Position numbers and translations under genes: made by a program
Part shown: positions 12,591-19,088 of the stretch, one piece after another
Layout of the letters: the number at the start of each line of letters is the position of its first letter
Numbering within the stretch: position 1 is the stretch's first letter
Virus record (IMG/VR): IMGVR_UViG_3300030104_005549
Coordinates: 1 to 23,895 of that record
DNA: 23,895 nt
Direction: 5' to 3' (one strand)
DNA from: a virus
Notes under the pieces: generated by a model
Told to the model about the DNA's origin: nothing
Database searches by the model: none
What the model saw: the letters and a program-made list of their open reading frames with translations, nothing else

Positions 12591-12596
12591 TATAAT
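12591..12596 (+). promoter_or_regulatory. -10 element TATAAT directly after terminator
   Basis: TATAAT (12591-12596) is followed by AGATGTATACCAAACAAAG, nearly identical to the sequence after the 9766 -10. There is no consensus -35; GCACACT at 12556-12562 could be a half-site of the palindromic box at the usual distance. The start point near 12603 excludes ATG 12599 as a start codon. Confidence 0.6.
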
Positions 12597-12622
12597 AGAT
12601 GTATACCAAACAAAGAGACCTT

Positions 12623-12940
12623 ATGCGAATCATCGAAAAAAACATGAATCAGGCAATCAGAAACAACTCTGACTTCAGAAGTTCAAACACCGAGGTAGTG
12701 AACATCAGAGGTAATGCATTTGTTTATCTACATGGAAATCACATTGCAACTGTATCAAACAATTCAATTCAAATCTTCGATGGCGGTTGGCAGTCAAATA
12801 CCACTAAATCTAGACTCAATGCACTATTAGATGAGTTTTCATACGGCATGAGAGTTTTTCAAAAGCAATTTGAGTGGTTCGTATCTTACAAAAATGTCAA
12901 CGAAGTTTTCGTATCTGGCATGGAACTAGCAATAGACTAA
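12623..12940 (+). CDS. Conserved phage hypothetical protein (105 aa)
   Basis: The start is ATG 12623, 24 bases after an in-frame ATG that precedes the predicted transcript start. A helical N-terminus is followed by beta segments (TEVVNIRGNAFVYLHGNHIA), then GGWQSNTTKSRLNALLDEF and a C-terminal FEWFVSY. The YLHGN.IA…GGWQ.NTTKSRLNALL signature is one I associate with small proteins found in many phages, of unknown function, possibly nucleic-acid-associated. Confidence 0.7.
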   Translation: MRIIEKNMNQAIRNNSDFRSSNTEVVNIRGNAFVYLHGNHIATVSNNSIQIFDGGWQSNTTKSRLNALLDEFSYGMRVFQKQFEWFVSYKNVNEVFVSGMELAID

Positions 12941-13020
12941 TGAAAATATCCGCTTATTTCTTTCTTTCAATCGTCCTTTTACACTCTTTAAATTATGTCA
13001 GCATACAACAGTTTATTTAA
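12940..13020 (+). CDS. 26-residue hydrophobic peptide
   Basis: ATG 12940 overlaps the upstream stop (TAATG). It encodes MKISAYFFLSIVLLHSLNYV then SIQQFI, and overlaps the next gene's start by 26 bases in another frame. A membrane-inserted leader or regulatory peptide is possible. The support is coupling and hydrophobicity only. Confidence 0.3.
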   Translation: MKISAYFFLSIVLLHSLNYVSIQQFI

Positions 13021-13285
13021 TTTTGTAGATTATGTTTGGTCTTTCTATGGTAATGAAGACCCACTCTACCCAATTACAGGTTTAACCAAAAAACACATCT
13101 TTGACGCTATTTTTATATACAGGCAAAAACTTGTAGATGCCGAGAAAAATGGCAATGACTATTACACATGGGGCGATGGCGATTCGCTAGACAGAGAGAG
13201 GGTAAGAGATATTATTTTAGATGATCTCGGTTTATCTCTTGCGGAAGATGATAAACAACCAATCAAATCTTTGAACTTTCGCTAA
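12995..13285 (+). CDS. Small conserved-looking hypothetical protein (96 aa)
   Basis: An aromatic N-terminus (YNSLFNFVDYVWSFYGNEDP) is followed by LTKKHIFDAIFIYRQKL and NDYYTWGDGDSLDRERVRDI, then an acidic C-terminus. The ordered helices and the Trp-Gly-Asp-Gly-Asp motif suggest a folded domain, perhaps metal-binding at the Asp cluster. The family is not named. Confidence 0.65.
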   Translation: MSAYNSLFNFVDYVWSFYGNEDPLYPITGLTKKHIFDAIFIYRQKLVDAEKNGNDYYTWGDGDSLDRERVRDIILDDLGLSLAEDDKQPIKSLNFR

Positions 13286-13287
13286 CT

Positions 13288-13449
13288 ATGAACAAACCAA
13301 ACTTACCACCAATACTTAACACTAACGAGTACAAATCGTTAGTGAATAAGTATAAACCAAGGGTTGACAAGTCCAACCACAAAATGTTATCTTATGGTAA
13401 CGATTTCTATTCACAAATTATTACTTATCAGGAGAACTTTTACCTATGA
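13288..13449 (+). CDS. Small basic hypothetical protein (53 aa)
   Basis: ATG 13288, 2 bases after the preceding stop, to TGA 13447-13449, overlapping the next ATG. It is basic and Tyr/Asn-rich (NTNEYKSLVNKYKPRVDKSN). The gene contains a 9-bp inverted repeat (13320-13344) and a plausible promoter for the following genes, so its sequence carries two layers of signal. Confidence 0.55.
   Translation: MNKPNLPPILNTNEYKSLVNKYKPRVDKSNHKMLSYGNDFYSQIITYQENFYL
13364..13393 (+). promoter_or_regulatory. Promoter TTGACA-18-TATCTT inside a gene
   Basis: Consensus -35 TTGACA (13364-13369), 18-base spacer, weak -10 TATCTT (13388-13393). It would start transcription near 13400 ahead of the AGGAGA ribosome-binding site (13431-13436) of the 13446 gene. 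Confidence 0.4.
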
Positions 13450-13706
13450 AGAACAACAAAGAACCACAATTACCTGAGTTTGTTAACAAGAAATACAGGT
13501 CACAATTAGAAAAAGATATTGCTTACTGCATAGATGTTCTATCACTAACTAACAAACAGATAGGAGAAATGCTAAGGGCATGTGAAGAATTAGGGAACAT
13601 AAGTGTAGAATATTTGTGTGAAGAATTCATATTTATTGCTGAACCAGATGAATTACATAGGTATCATAATGAGGACTATTTAACAATTAACTGGGGGTTA
13701 AAGTAA
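13446..13706 (+). CDS. Small acidic hypothetical protein (86 aa)
   Basis: Shine-Dalgarno AGGAGA at 13431-13436, ATG 13446. It is helical, with LEKDIAYCIDVLSLTNKQIG, then EMLRACEELGNISVEYLCEE and an acidic/His tail. Three Cys are present. The stop overlaps the next ATG by one base. The family is not recognised. Confidence 0.65.
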   Translation: MKNNKEPQLPEFVNKKYRSQLEKDIAYCIDVLSLTNKQIGEMLRACEELGNISVEYLCEEFIFIAEPDELHRYHNEDYLTINWGLK

Positions 13707-14017
13707 TGCCTAGAAAGACTAAATTAAGCATGGATAAGTTATCATCAGGGATAACATATTTCACAGGGGTTAGTGCTACTTTAGTGGTAGTATTTGCTGA
13801 TAATTATAATAACTATTCAGTTGTTAATTTCCTTACTAAATATCAAGATGAGTTGGGAATCGCCCTAAAAAATGATACTTATCAAGAGGATTACGATGGT
13901 TGGTTATTGTCAGTAGAAGCAAGTACAGAGAAAGATATTAATAGAATTTGTGCTATAATAGAGGAGGATATAGACATTGACGAGTGCTATGTTCTATCAC
14001 TAACTAACAACAATTAA
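13706..14017 (+). CDS. Small mixed alpha/beta hypothetical protein (103 aa)
   Basis: It has a basic N-terminus (PRKTKLSMDKLSSG) and a hydrophobic stretch (ATLVVVFADNYNNYSVVNFL). The C-terminal part alternates strand and helix (GWLLSVEASTEKDINRICAI; DIDECYVLSL), an arrangement seen in ACT- or ferredoxin-like folds. The family is not recognised. Confidence 0.6.
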   Translation: MPRKTKLSMDKLSSGITYFTGVSATLVVVFADNYNNYSVVNFLTKYQDELGIALKNDTYQEDYDGWLLSVEASTEKDINRICAIIEEDIDIDECYVLSLTNNN

Positions 14018-14025
14018 ATACTAAT

Positions 14026-14199
14026 ATGATCTACAATGTACAACTTAGTCATGAACAGTTAAGTTTACTTAGGGTGTTTATTATGAACTATAAGAGTAAG
14101 TGGGCAAAAAATAATACACCTCTACCTTTACATATAACAGACTTATTGGACTCAACTGATTATCAACTAAGATGCAATTTAAAACAGGAAACTATGTAG
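14026..14199 (+). CDS. Small basic hypothetical protein (57 aa)
   Basis: ATG 14026 to TAG 14197-14199, overlapping the next gene by 28 bases in a different frame. Helical (LSHEQLSLLRVFIMNYKSKW) then Pro-containing (NTPLPLHITDLLDSTDYQLR). TTAAATAC just before the start is reminiscent of, but does not match, the late-promoter octamer. Confidence 0.5.
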   Translation: MIYNVQLSHEQLSLLRVFIMNYKSKWAKNNTPLPLHITDLLDSTDYQLRCNLKQETM

Positions 14200-14408
14200 A
14201 ATTCCCCGATAAAATGCGTGGAATAGTTGATTTTGTTGATGAAACTTACATCACAGTTTGTATTAGTGTAAAGAAAAATGTGTGTGGTCATTCTTTACAA
14301 CCAATGAGTAAATGTTGTGTCTTAGTTTATCCTCGTGAACAAGAACAGTTAGTGTTAATTAGGGAGACAAGTACCCTAGAAGACATATACAAACCAGACA
14401 GTAATTAA
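14172..14408 (+). CDS. Small beta-barrel-like protein (78 aa)
   Basis: A beta pattern (FKTGNYVEFPDKMRGIVDFV; ETYITVCISVKKN) resembles SH3-like barrel proteins common in cyanophages, with the G-x-Y-V-x-F…G-I-V-D-F arrangement of a KOW/SH3 strand pair. Three Cys in CGHSLQPMSKCC could bind metal or be incidental. Function is unknown. No gene follows for about 300 bases. Confidence 0.6.
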   Translation: MQFKTGNYVEFPDKMRGIVDFVDETYITVCISVKKNVCGHSLQPMSKCCVLVYPREQEQLVLIRETSTLEDIYKPDSN

Positions 14409-14661
14409 CCCTGTCTGAGTGTCATTTAGAGGGCATACATAAGTGTTTGTGAGTATATACGGAAAGTTATTAAATACCTTTTTAAATGTATATTAGTGTT
14501 TTATTCTTCTCTCAGTAAATGTTATTTAATGTCAGTAAATGTACGGAGTTATTGTTAGTTAAGCGAGTGTACTATGGAGAGAGCATAATGTCAAGCACAG
14601 GGTTACAATATTACACAGAGGTCACAATTTCCACACAGTTCTTATAACATAGCATTTATAT
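14409..14661. other. Intergenic region with repeats, weak box and a possible 19-codon ORF
   Basis: It holds two copies of TCAGTAAATGT (14512-14522 and 14532-14542). AGTGTACTAT (14566-14575) lies exactly 28 bases before TACAAT (14604-14609), matching the box-promoter geometry in weaker form. A 19-codon ORF at 14588-14647 lies behind GGAGAG. I see no terminator, tRNA or strong hairpin. Confidence 0.4.
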
Positions 14662-14690
14662 TTGACATATGCCAGATATATTGCTATAAT
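14662..14690 (+). promoter_or_regulatory. Consensus sigma70 promoter TTGACA-17-TATAAT
   Basis: TTGACA (14662-14667), 17-base spacer, TGC-TATAAT (14685-14690): perfect -35, -10 and extended -10. It is the best promoter in the window and lies inside a formal ORF starting GTG/ATG-like at 14662, showing that the real gene starts downstream at ATG 14722. Confidence 0.9.
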
Positions 14691-14721
14691 ACAGATAAGA
14701 ACACTGAGGGACTGCAATCGT

Positions 14722-14859
14722 ATGGCAGATTATTACTTTGAACCCGAATATTACCAGGCAGAAAGTAATAACAACTCAGATGATAATTATGACCTTGATT
14801 ATTACCCTAGGCAGGGCTATTATGAAACACTAAGTAACAACTATTATTGTAATTACTGA
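14722..14859 (+). CDS. Tyr/Asn/Asp-rich small acidic protein (45 aa)
   Basis: The start at ATG 14722 is fixed by the promoter, whose start point is near 14697; GAGG-like GAGGG precedes by about 13 bases. Composition is extreme: 12 Tyr in 45 residues with Asn and Asp (YYFEPEYYQAESNNNSDDNY, then DLDYYPRQGYYETLSNNYYC). It is probably disordered, acidic and surface-sticky. Driven by a consensus promoter, so likely an abundant early protein. The family is not recognised. Confidence 0.65.
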   Translation: MADYYFEPEYYQAESNNNSDDNYDLDYYPRQGYYETLSNNYYCNY

Positions 14860-15009
14860 CACTAAATAACACAAACTGACAGGTTATTTCGTGCCTTATA
14901 TGTTATCGTGGTTTTGTGATGCGGTTTAAATCGAAGGAACCTTTGTAAGCTATAAACGACCCAATTCGACCTTGCTATATCTCTCTAGAAAAAAAATATC
15001 CAATATATA
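14860..15009. other. Intergenic, AT-rich, no recognised element
   Basis: I looked for a tRNA and a terminator and found neither. The right end becomes A-rich and leads into a hairpin at 15010-15033. Confidence 0.4.
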
Positions 15010-15033
15010 AAAACGAACATCAGGATTCGTTTT
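15010..15033 (+). promoter_or_regulatory. Hairpin presenting a ribosome-binding site
   Basis: AAAACGAA (15010-15017) pairs perfectly with TTCGTTTT (15026-15033). The loop CATCAGGA contains AGGA (15022-15025), and GTG 15034 directly abuts the stem. It could also be a remnant terminator, although the T run is inside the stem. Confidence 0.5.
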
Positions 15034-15195
15034 GTGAAAAAAAATATTCAAAAAATAAAAATCGCCATAAGGTACGACCATGCAGAGGATAAGTTGGTAT
15101 TAGATCTGCCTGAGAGCGTATGCAACCAGTTTGATTGGTATGAGGATGGGGAAATAACTATGACTGTAGAAAATGACGGATTGTATATCGAGTAA
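15034..15195 (+). CDS. AbrB/MazE-like small protein (53 aa, GTG start)
   Basis: GTG 15034 to TAA 15193-15195. A basic N-terminus (KKNIQKIKIAIRYDH) is followed by LVLDLPESVCNQFDWYEDGE and ITMTVENDGLYIE. The LP.SV…F.W..GE…TVE..GL pattern recalls the swapped-hairpin AbrB/MazE/SpoVT module (LPeevleelgl.eGDev.v), usually a DNA-binding antitoxin or transition regulator. There is no toxin gene beside it. The short length and lack of an ATG make it tentative, but the downstream codons look real. Confidence 0.45.
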   Translation: MKKNIQKIKIAIRYDHAEDKLVLDLPESVCNQFDWYEDGEITMTVENDGLYIE

Positions 15196-15206
15196 AATAG
15201 GTGTCG

Positions 15207-15235
15207 TTGACTGTGCCTATATAATCTGTTATAAT
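15207..15235 (+). promoter_or_regulatory. Sigma70 promoter TTGACT-17-TATAAT
   Basis: TTGACT (15207-15212), 17-base spacer, TGT-TATAAT (15230-15235). A second TATAAT at 15220-15225 lies within the spacer. The predicted start point near 15242 gives the 15257 gene a short leader. Confidence 0.8.
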
Positions 15236-15256
15236 ATATGAAGTACATTATTCATT

Positions 15257-16012
15257 ATGGCTAAAGGATTTACTGTTAAGGCGAAAACACCAAAGAAAAG
15301 TGCCGAACCCGAATGGGACTATGATAAGGCATGGGAGATGTTAAAAGGGAAGGCAATAGTATTCTGTATGCCTGGTAGAGGATGTTCATTCCAGTTCTTG
15401 AAGAGTTTCGTTCAACTCTGCTTTGACTTAGTACAACATGGGGCGAGTATACAAATATCTCAAGACTATAGTAGTATGGTCAACTTTGCTCGTTGTAAGT
15501 GTCTAGGGGCAAATGTATTAAGAGGACCTGATCAGATTCCTTGGGACGGTAAGTTGCAATACGACTACCAACTATGGATTGATAGTGATATCGTCTACGG
15601 AACAGAGAAGTTCTTACAACTTGTTCTTATGGACAAAGACATTGCTGCAGGTTGGTATATGACAGAGGATGGTCGTACTACCTCTGTTGCTCATTGGTTA
15701 GATGAGGGCGACTTCCGTAACAATGGTGGAGTTATGAATCACGAAACAGGTGAGACCATGACTAAGCGTAAGAAACCATTTACTGTAGACTACACAGGTT
15801 TCGGATGGTGCTTAATTAAGAAAGGAGTATTTGAGCATGAAGGTATGAAGTATCCTTGGTTTGCTCCTAAGATGCAAGTATTTGAATCAGGCGATGTTCA
15901 AGATATGTGTGGAGAGGATGTGAGTTTCTGTCTCGATGCTATAGAAGCAGGATTTGAGATATGGTGCGATCCTCGTATTAGAGTAGGACACGAGAAGACA
16001 AGAGTTATATAA
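15257..16012 (+). CDS. Glycosyltransferase-like protein, GT-A fold
   Basis: This 251-residue protein has a disordered basic N-terminus (about 1-20), a first strand IVFCMPGRG (34-42), and DYQLWIDSDIVYG (103-115) with D109-S-D111 as the metal/nucleotide-sugar DxD motif. GFGWCLIKKGVFE (181-193) follows, as does CGEDVSFCLDAIEAGFEIWC (218-237) holding the acidic acceptor-side residues, with H245 near the end. This order is that of GT-A (family-2-like) glycosyltransferases in phages, which transfer sugars to DNA, proteins or glycans; the acceptor is unknown. It is transcribed from a consensus promoter, separate from the late genes, and overlaps the next gene by one base. Confidence 0.75.
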   Translation: MAKGFTVKAKTPKKSAEPEWDYDKAWEMLKGKAIVFCMPGRGCSFQFLKSFVQLCFDLVQHGASIQISQDYSSMVNFARCKCLGANVLRGPDQIPWDGKLQYDYQLWIDSDIVYGTEKFLQLVLMDKDIAAGWYMTEDGRTTSVAHWLDEGDFRNNGGVMNHETGETMTKRKKPFTVDYTGFGWCLIKKGVFEHEGMKYPWFAPKMQVFESGDVQDMCGEDVSFCLDAIEAGFEIWCDPRIRVGHEKTRVI

Positions 16013-16179
16013 TGTCAAAGACAGTTTACACGATCTATATCGGTGGAGTTGAGAAGCACACCGATATAAGTGAAACTGAATTTCTGGATCTCTTAGAGGA
16101 CTATGCGTATTCCTATTATACAAAGAACTATCCAGACCCATCAACAATATCCCATACTATGAAAGAAACCAATGGCTAA
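16012..16179 (+). CDS. Small Tyr-rich hypothetical protein (55 aa)
   Basis: ATG 16012 overlaps the upstream stop. Beta segment (KTVYTIYIGGVEKH), acidic helix (SETEFLDLLEDYAYSYYTKN), short tail. It overlaps the next gene by 8 bases. The family is not recognised. Confidence 0.6.
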   Translation: MSKTVYTIYIGGVEKHTDISETEFLDLLEDYAYSYYTKNYPDPSTISHTMKETNG

Positions 16180-16318
16180 ACAATTTACAAACTTATCAGG
16201 AGGCAGTTGGATTGAACCAACTCCTAAAAAGACTCGACAAGGACAAGGAAAACATTCAAAATTTTCTAGCACCGCCCGAAACGCTGCTCGTAAACCATAT
16301 AGAGGACAAGGTAAATGA
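16172..16318 (+). CDS. Small basic conserved-looking protein (48 aa)
   Basis: ATG 16172 to TGA 16316-16318. Highly basic, Gly/Ser-rich: GGSWIEPTPKKTRQGQGKHS, then KFSSTARNAARKPYRGQGK. I associate the RQG.GKH.K…RN..RKPYRGQGK pattern with a small protein found widely in T4-like cyanophages; its function is unknown, and nucleic-acid binding is plausible from charge. Any longer frame overlapping this segment is a shadow. Confidence 0.65.
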   Translation: MAKQFTNLSGGSWIEPTPKKTRQGQGKHSKFSSTARNAARKPYRGQGK

Positions 16319-16500
16319 ATGTAGTCGAAGCATGGAACAACATCTCTTGGGCAGAAGCAGTTCCTTTCCTGTTAGTATTAGCAGGAGTATATTGGGTAAA
16401 GGTAAAGATCGATACTAGAGCAGGTCTTGGTAAAAAGAAACTAAGGCAACTTAAGAGTGTCATTAAAGAAGCAATCATTGAGGCAAACAATGACAGATAA
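16315..16500 (+). CDS. Small single-span membrane protein (61 aa)
   Basis: ATG overlaps the upstream stop (ATGA). A membrane span (AVPFLLVLAGVYWVKVKI, about 15-32) is followed by a basic amphipathic tail (GLGKKKLRQLKSVIKEAIIE). The positive tail predicts cytoplasmic C-terminus. The family is not recognised. Confidence 0.65.
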   Translation: MNVVEAWNNISWAEAVPFLLVLAGVYWVKVKIDTRAGLGKKKLRQLKSVIKEAIIEANNDR

Positions 16501-16717
16501 TAAAAGAAATCTACATCTTGTGAGTGATGACACAGAATATAAGGACTATGCTTTGTCTGCGTTAGATGAAGCAATCTATGATGCTATTACCTCTGAAGCA
16601 GACGAGTATGACATATACAATACTATAATGAATAGTATTAGAACTAGGGGCAATCATCACGAAATTGCAGCAGAGAGATGTAAGAAGTTATCTGATTTAT
16701 TAGAGGGAGTAGAATAA
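16490..16717 (+). CDS. Small acidic helical protein (75 aa)
   Basis: The start is ATG 16490, overlapping the upstream gene by 11 bases; an in-frame GTG at 16457 would add 11 residues inside that gene. Helical with an acidic middle (DYALSALDEAIYDAITSEAD) and RGNHHEIAAERCKKLSDLLE. It is the last gene before the late promoter. The family is not recognised. Confidence 0.65.
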   Translation: MTDNKRNLHLVSDDTEYKDYALSALDEAIYDAITSEADEYDIYNTIMNSIRTRGNHHEIAAERCKKLSDLLEGVE

Positions 16718-16731
16718 TTCACGGAAACTGG

Positions 16732-16739
16732 TATAAATA
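16732..16739 (+). promoter_or_regulatory. T4-type late promoter TATAAATA
   Basis: TATAAATA (16732-16739) is the exact octamer recognised by the gp55 late sigma factor in T4-like phages. It lies 23 bases before the gp25 start and is the only perfect copy I found in an intergenic position. It would drive the baseplate genes. Confidence 0.85.
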
Positions 16740-16762
16740 ATCGAGATACCTAGAGCCTCTGT

Positions 16763-17161
16763 ATGGCTGAATCAAAATCCAAGGCATTTAAAGACATAGA
16801 TCTATCTTTTTTGCCACACCCTGTTTCTGGAGATTTACGAGTTCTTAAAAATGAGGACTCGATCAAGAGAGCTGTAAGGAATTTGATTCAGACTATAGAT
16901 GGCGAGAGACCTTTTCAGTCTAATCTTGGTACAGATGTGACTAGATCTTTGTTTGATTTTGTTGATTATGGTACTGCAAGTGTCATAACTCAGCAAATTT
17001 TTGATGTTTTAAGAGGTTTTGAGGGTCGCATAGCAAATACTTCAGTGAAAGTAGACCCAAAACCAGAAGAAAATACATTTGAAGTGTTTATTACATACGA
17101 TATTGTAGGACAAGACTTTCCAAGTCAATCATTTGACTTCATGTTAGAATCATCTAGGTAA
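16763..17161 (+). CDS. 25: Baseplate wedge subunit gp25
   Basis: It has 132 residues, the T4 gp25 length. It has the gp25/IraD-like core: an N-terminal DLSFLPHPVSGDLRVL, then IKRAVRNLIQTIDGERPFQS and NLGTDVTRSLF (the conserved GERPF.P.LG module), a helical middle, and strands EVFITYDIVGQ near the end. gp25 joins the central hub to wedge proteins gp6, gp7 and gp53 and helps nucleate the sheath. gp6 follows after 6 bases, the classical order for T4-like baseplates. Confidence 0.93.
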   Translation: MAESKSKAFKDIDLSFLPHPVSGDLRVLKNEDSIKRAVRNLIQTIDGERPFQSNLGTDVTRSLFDFVDYGTASVITQQIFDVLRGFEGRIANTSVKVDPKPEENTFEVFITYDIVGQDFPSQSFDFMLESSR

Positions 17162-17167
17162 TAAAGA

Positions 17168-19087
17168 ATGCCATTTACTAAGTTTACCAACTTAAATTTC
17201 GCCGAAATTAAGGAATCTATCAAAGATTACCTGAGAGCTAACTCTGATTTCAAGGATTTTGACTTTGAAGGGTCAAATATGTCGATCATTGTCGATATAT
17301 TGGCATACAATTCGTATATAACTGCCTTTAATAGTAATATGGTTGCTAATGAGTCCTTCTTGGATTCAGCAACACTACGAGAAAATGTCGTTTCTTTAGC
17401 TAGAAACATAGGATATGTACCAAGATCACGAAAATCTGCCGAAGCAGTCGTTGATTTTGATTTTAAATTTGCTGGAAATAGTAATACTGTCACTTTAAAG
17501 AAAGGTTTAGCACTAGTTGGTGCTGTAAGTAACACAAATTTTACTTTTTCTGTCCCAGAAGATGTAACAGTAAACAGTCCTTTGGATTCTGGAGGCATAA
17601 GTGGTAATAATTCTCCAAGAACTGCTAAATTTTCTGGATTAACTGTCTTCCAAGGCACACTTCTAACTAAAAAATTTACTGTAAATGGTAGTTCTGACCA
17701 AAGATTCATTCTTGACAACTCATTTATCGATTTAGACTCACTTAGAGTGACTATAAAGAAGTCTGGATCGTCTGCAGGACTATCATTTTCAAGAATTGAC
17801 AATATTATTGATGTTACTTCCGTCTCAAATGTGTATTTAATACAAGAAATTAAGAATGAGACCTATGAATTACTGTTTGGAGATGGTTTATTTGGTAAAA
17901 AACTAGAAATTGGTGATGAAATTGATATCTCTTACATTATAACTGACGGTAAAGATGGAAACGAAGGTAAATTCTTTACTTTTTCTGGAAATATAGTAGA
18001 TGATGCAGGAAATTCACTTTCATCTACAAATACTGTTACAGTAACCGCCGTTCAAACTGCTAGAAACGGTACTGATATCGAAGCAATTGACTCTATACGA
18101 TATTTTGCACCTAGAATGTACTCCGCACAGAACAGGGCGGTTACACCGAGGGATTATGAAGCAATAGTTCAGTCTGTTTACCCAAATACTGAGTCTGTTT
18201 CTGTTGTTGGTGGTGAAGAATTAGATCCTCCTGAGTTTGGAACTGTAGTTTTAAGCATAAAACCTAAAAACGGTACATTTTTATCTGACTTTACCAAACA
18301 AAACATACTAACTAACCTAAAACAGTATTCAATTGCAGGAATTAACCAACGAATTGAAGATTTAAAGATTTTGTATGTAGAATTGGACTCTTTTGTATAT
18401 TATAACAATAGTATAATGGATGATAGAGACCAACTTAAGGCAGAAGTTACTACATCTCTCACTGAGTATGGAAAATCTACTAATTTGAATGCATTTGGTG
18501 GTAGATTTAAGTATTCTGAGTCTCAACGAATTATTGATCAGACCGATCCAGCAATTACTTCCAATATTACAAAGGTTACTATTCGCAGAGACCTAAAAGC
18601 ACTCATAAATCAGTTTGCTCAGTATGAATTATGTTTTGGTAATCAGTTTAATGTAAAACCTGGCGGTGGAACTATTAAATCTACTGGATTTGGTGTTAAT
18701 GGTGTTGAAGGTGAGGTATACTTTACTGATATACCAAGAGCTGATGGTTTGATGGGTGATATCGCTGTATTTAAACCTCCTACTTCCGCAACTGAGGAAG
18801 CAGTCGTAGTTATTAACTCTGCTGGTACTGTAGATTATGTTAAAGGTGAAGTTATACTTAATACTATCAACATTTCATCAACAGTTAAGGAAAATAACAT
18901 TATTGAGATACAGGCATTCCCAGAATCCAATGATGTTATAGGATTGAAGGACATTTATCTAAGTTTAGACATGTCAAATACTACGATAAATATCATAAGA
19001 GACACAATATCATCTGGTCAGCAAATTTCTGGCATAGGATATAAAGTCACCTCTAGTTACTCTAACGGATCGCTAATCAGACAGTAG
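17168..19087 (+). CDS. 6: Baseplate wedge subunit gp6
   Basis: The 639-residue length is close to T4 gp6. The conserved N-terminus is visible (FTNLNFAEIKESIKDYLRAN, then DFDFEGSNMSIIVDILAYNS, and ESFLDSATLRENVVSLARNI with GYVPRS). The middle has the baseplate-J-like module: RYFAPRMYSAQNRAVTPRDY, then EAIVQSVYPNTESV and VVGGEELDPPEFGTV. gp6 dimers form the iris ring that ties wedges together. The start ATG 17168 lies 6 bases after gp25, and gp7-position ORF follows after 1 base. Confidence 0.93.
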   Translation: MPFTKFTNLNFAEIKESIKDYLRANSDFKDFDFEGSNMSIIVDILAYNSYITAFNSNMVANESFLDSATLRENVVSLARNIGYVPRSRKSAEAVVDFDFKFAGNSNTVTLKKGLALVGAVSNTNFTFSVPEDVTVNSPLDSGGISGNNSPRTAKFSGLTVFQGTLLTKKFTVNGSSDQRFILDNSFIDLDSLRVTIKKSGSSAGLSFSRIDNIIDVTSVSNVYLIQEIKNETYELLFGDGLFGKKLEIGDEIDISYIITDGKDGNEGKFFTFSGNIVDDAGNSLSSTNTVTVTAVQTARNGTDIEAIDSIRYFAPRMYSAQNRAVTPRDYEAIVQSVYPNTESVSVVGGEELDPPEFGTVVLSIKPKNGTFLSDFTKQNILTNLKQYSIAGINQRIEDLKILYVELDSFVYYNNSIMDDRDQLKAEVTTSLTEYGKSTNLNAFGGRFKYSESQRIIDQTDPAITSNITKVTIRRDLKALINQFAQYELCFGNQFNVKPGGGTIKSTGFGVNGVEGEVYFTDIPRADGLMGDIAVFKPPTSATEEAVVVINSAGTVDYVKGEVILNTINISSTVKENNIIEIQAFPESNDVIGLKDIYLSLDMSNTTINIIRDTISSGQQISGIGYKVTSSYSNGSLIRQ

Positions 19088-19088
19088 A

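Noticed and set aside
14860-15009. tRNA gene near 14900-14980
   Set aside because: T-loop-like pieces (GGTTTAAATC) are present but no acceptor or anticodon stem can be formed on either strand.
17227-17802. 191-codon minus-strand frame inside gp6 (and 20453-20719 inside the giant baseplate gene)
   Set aside because: They are antisense shadows of strongly conserved baseplate genes.
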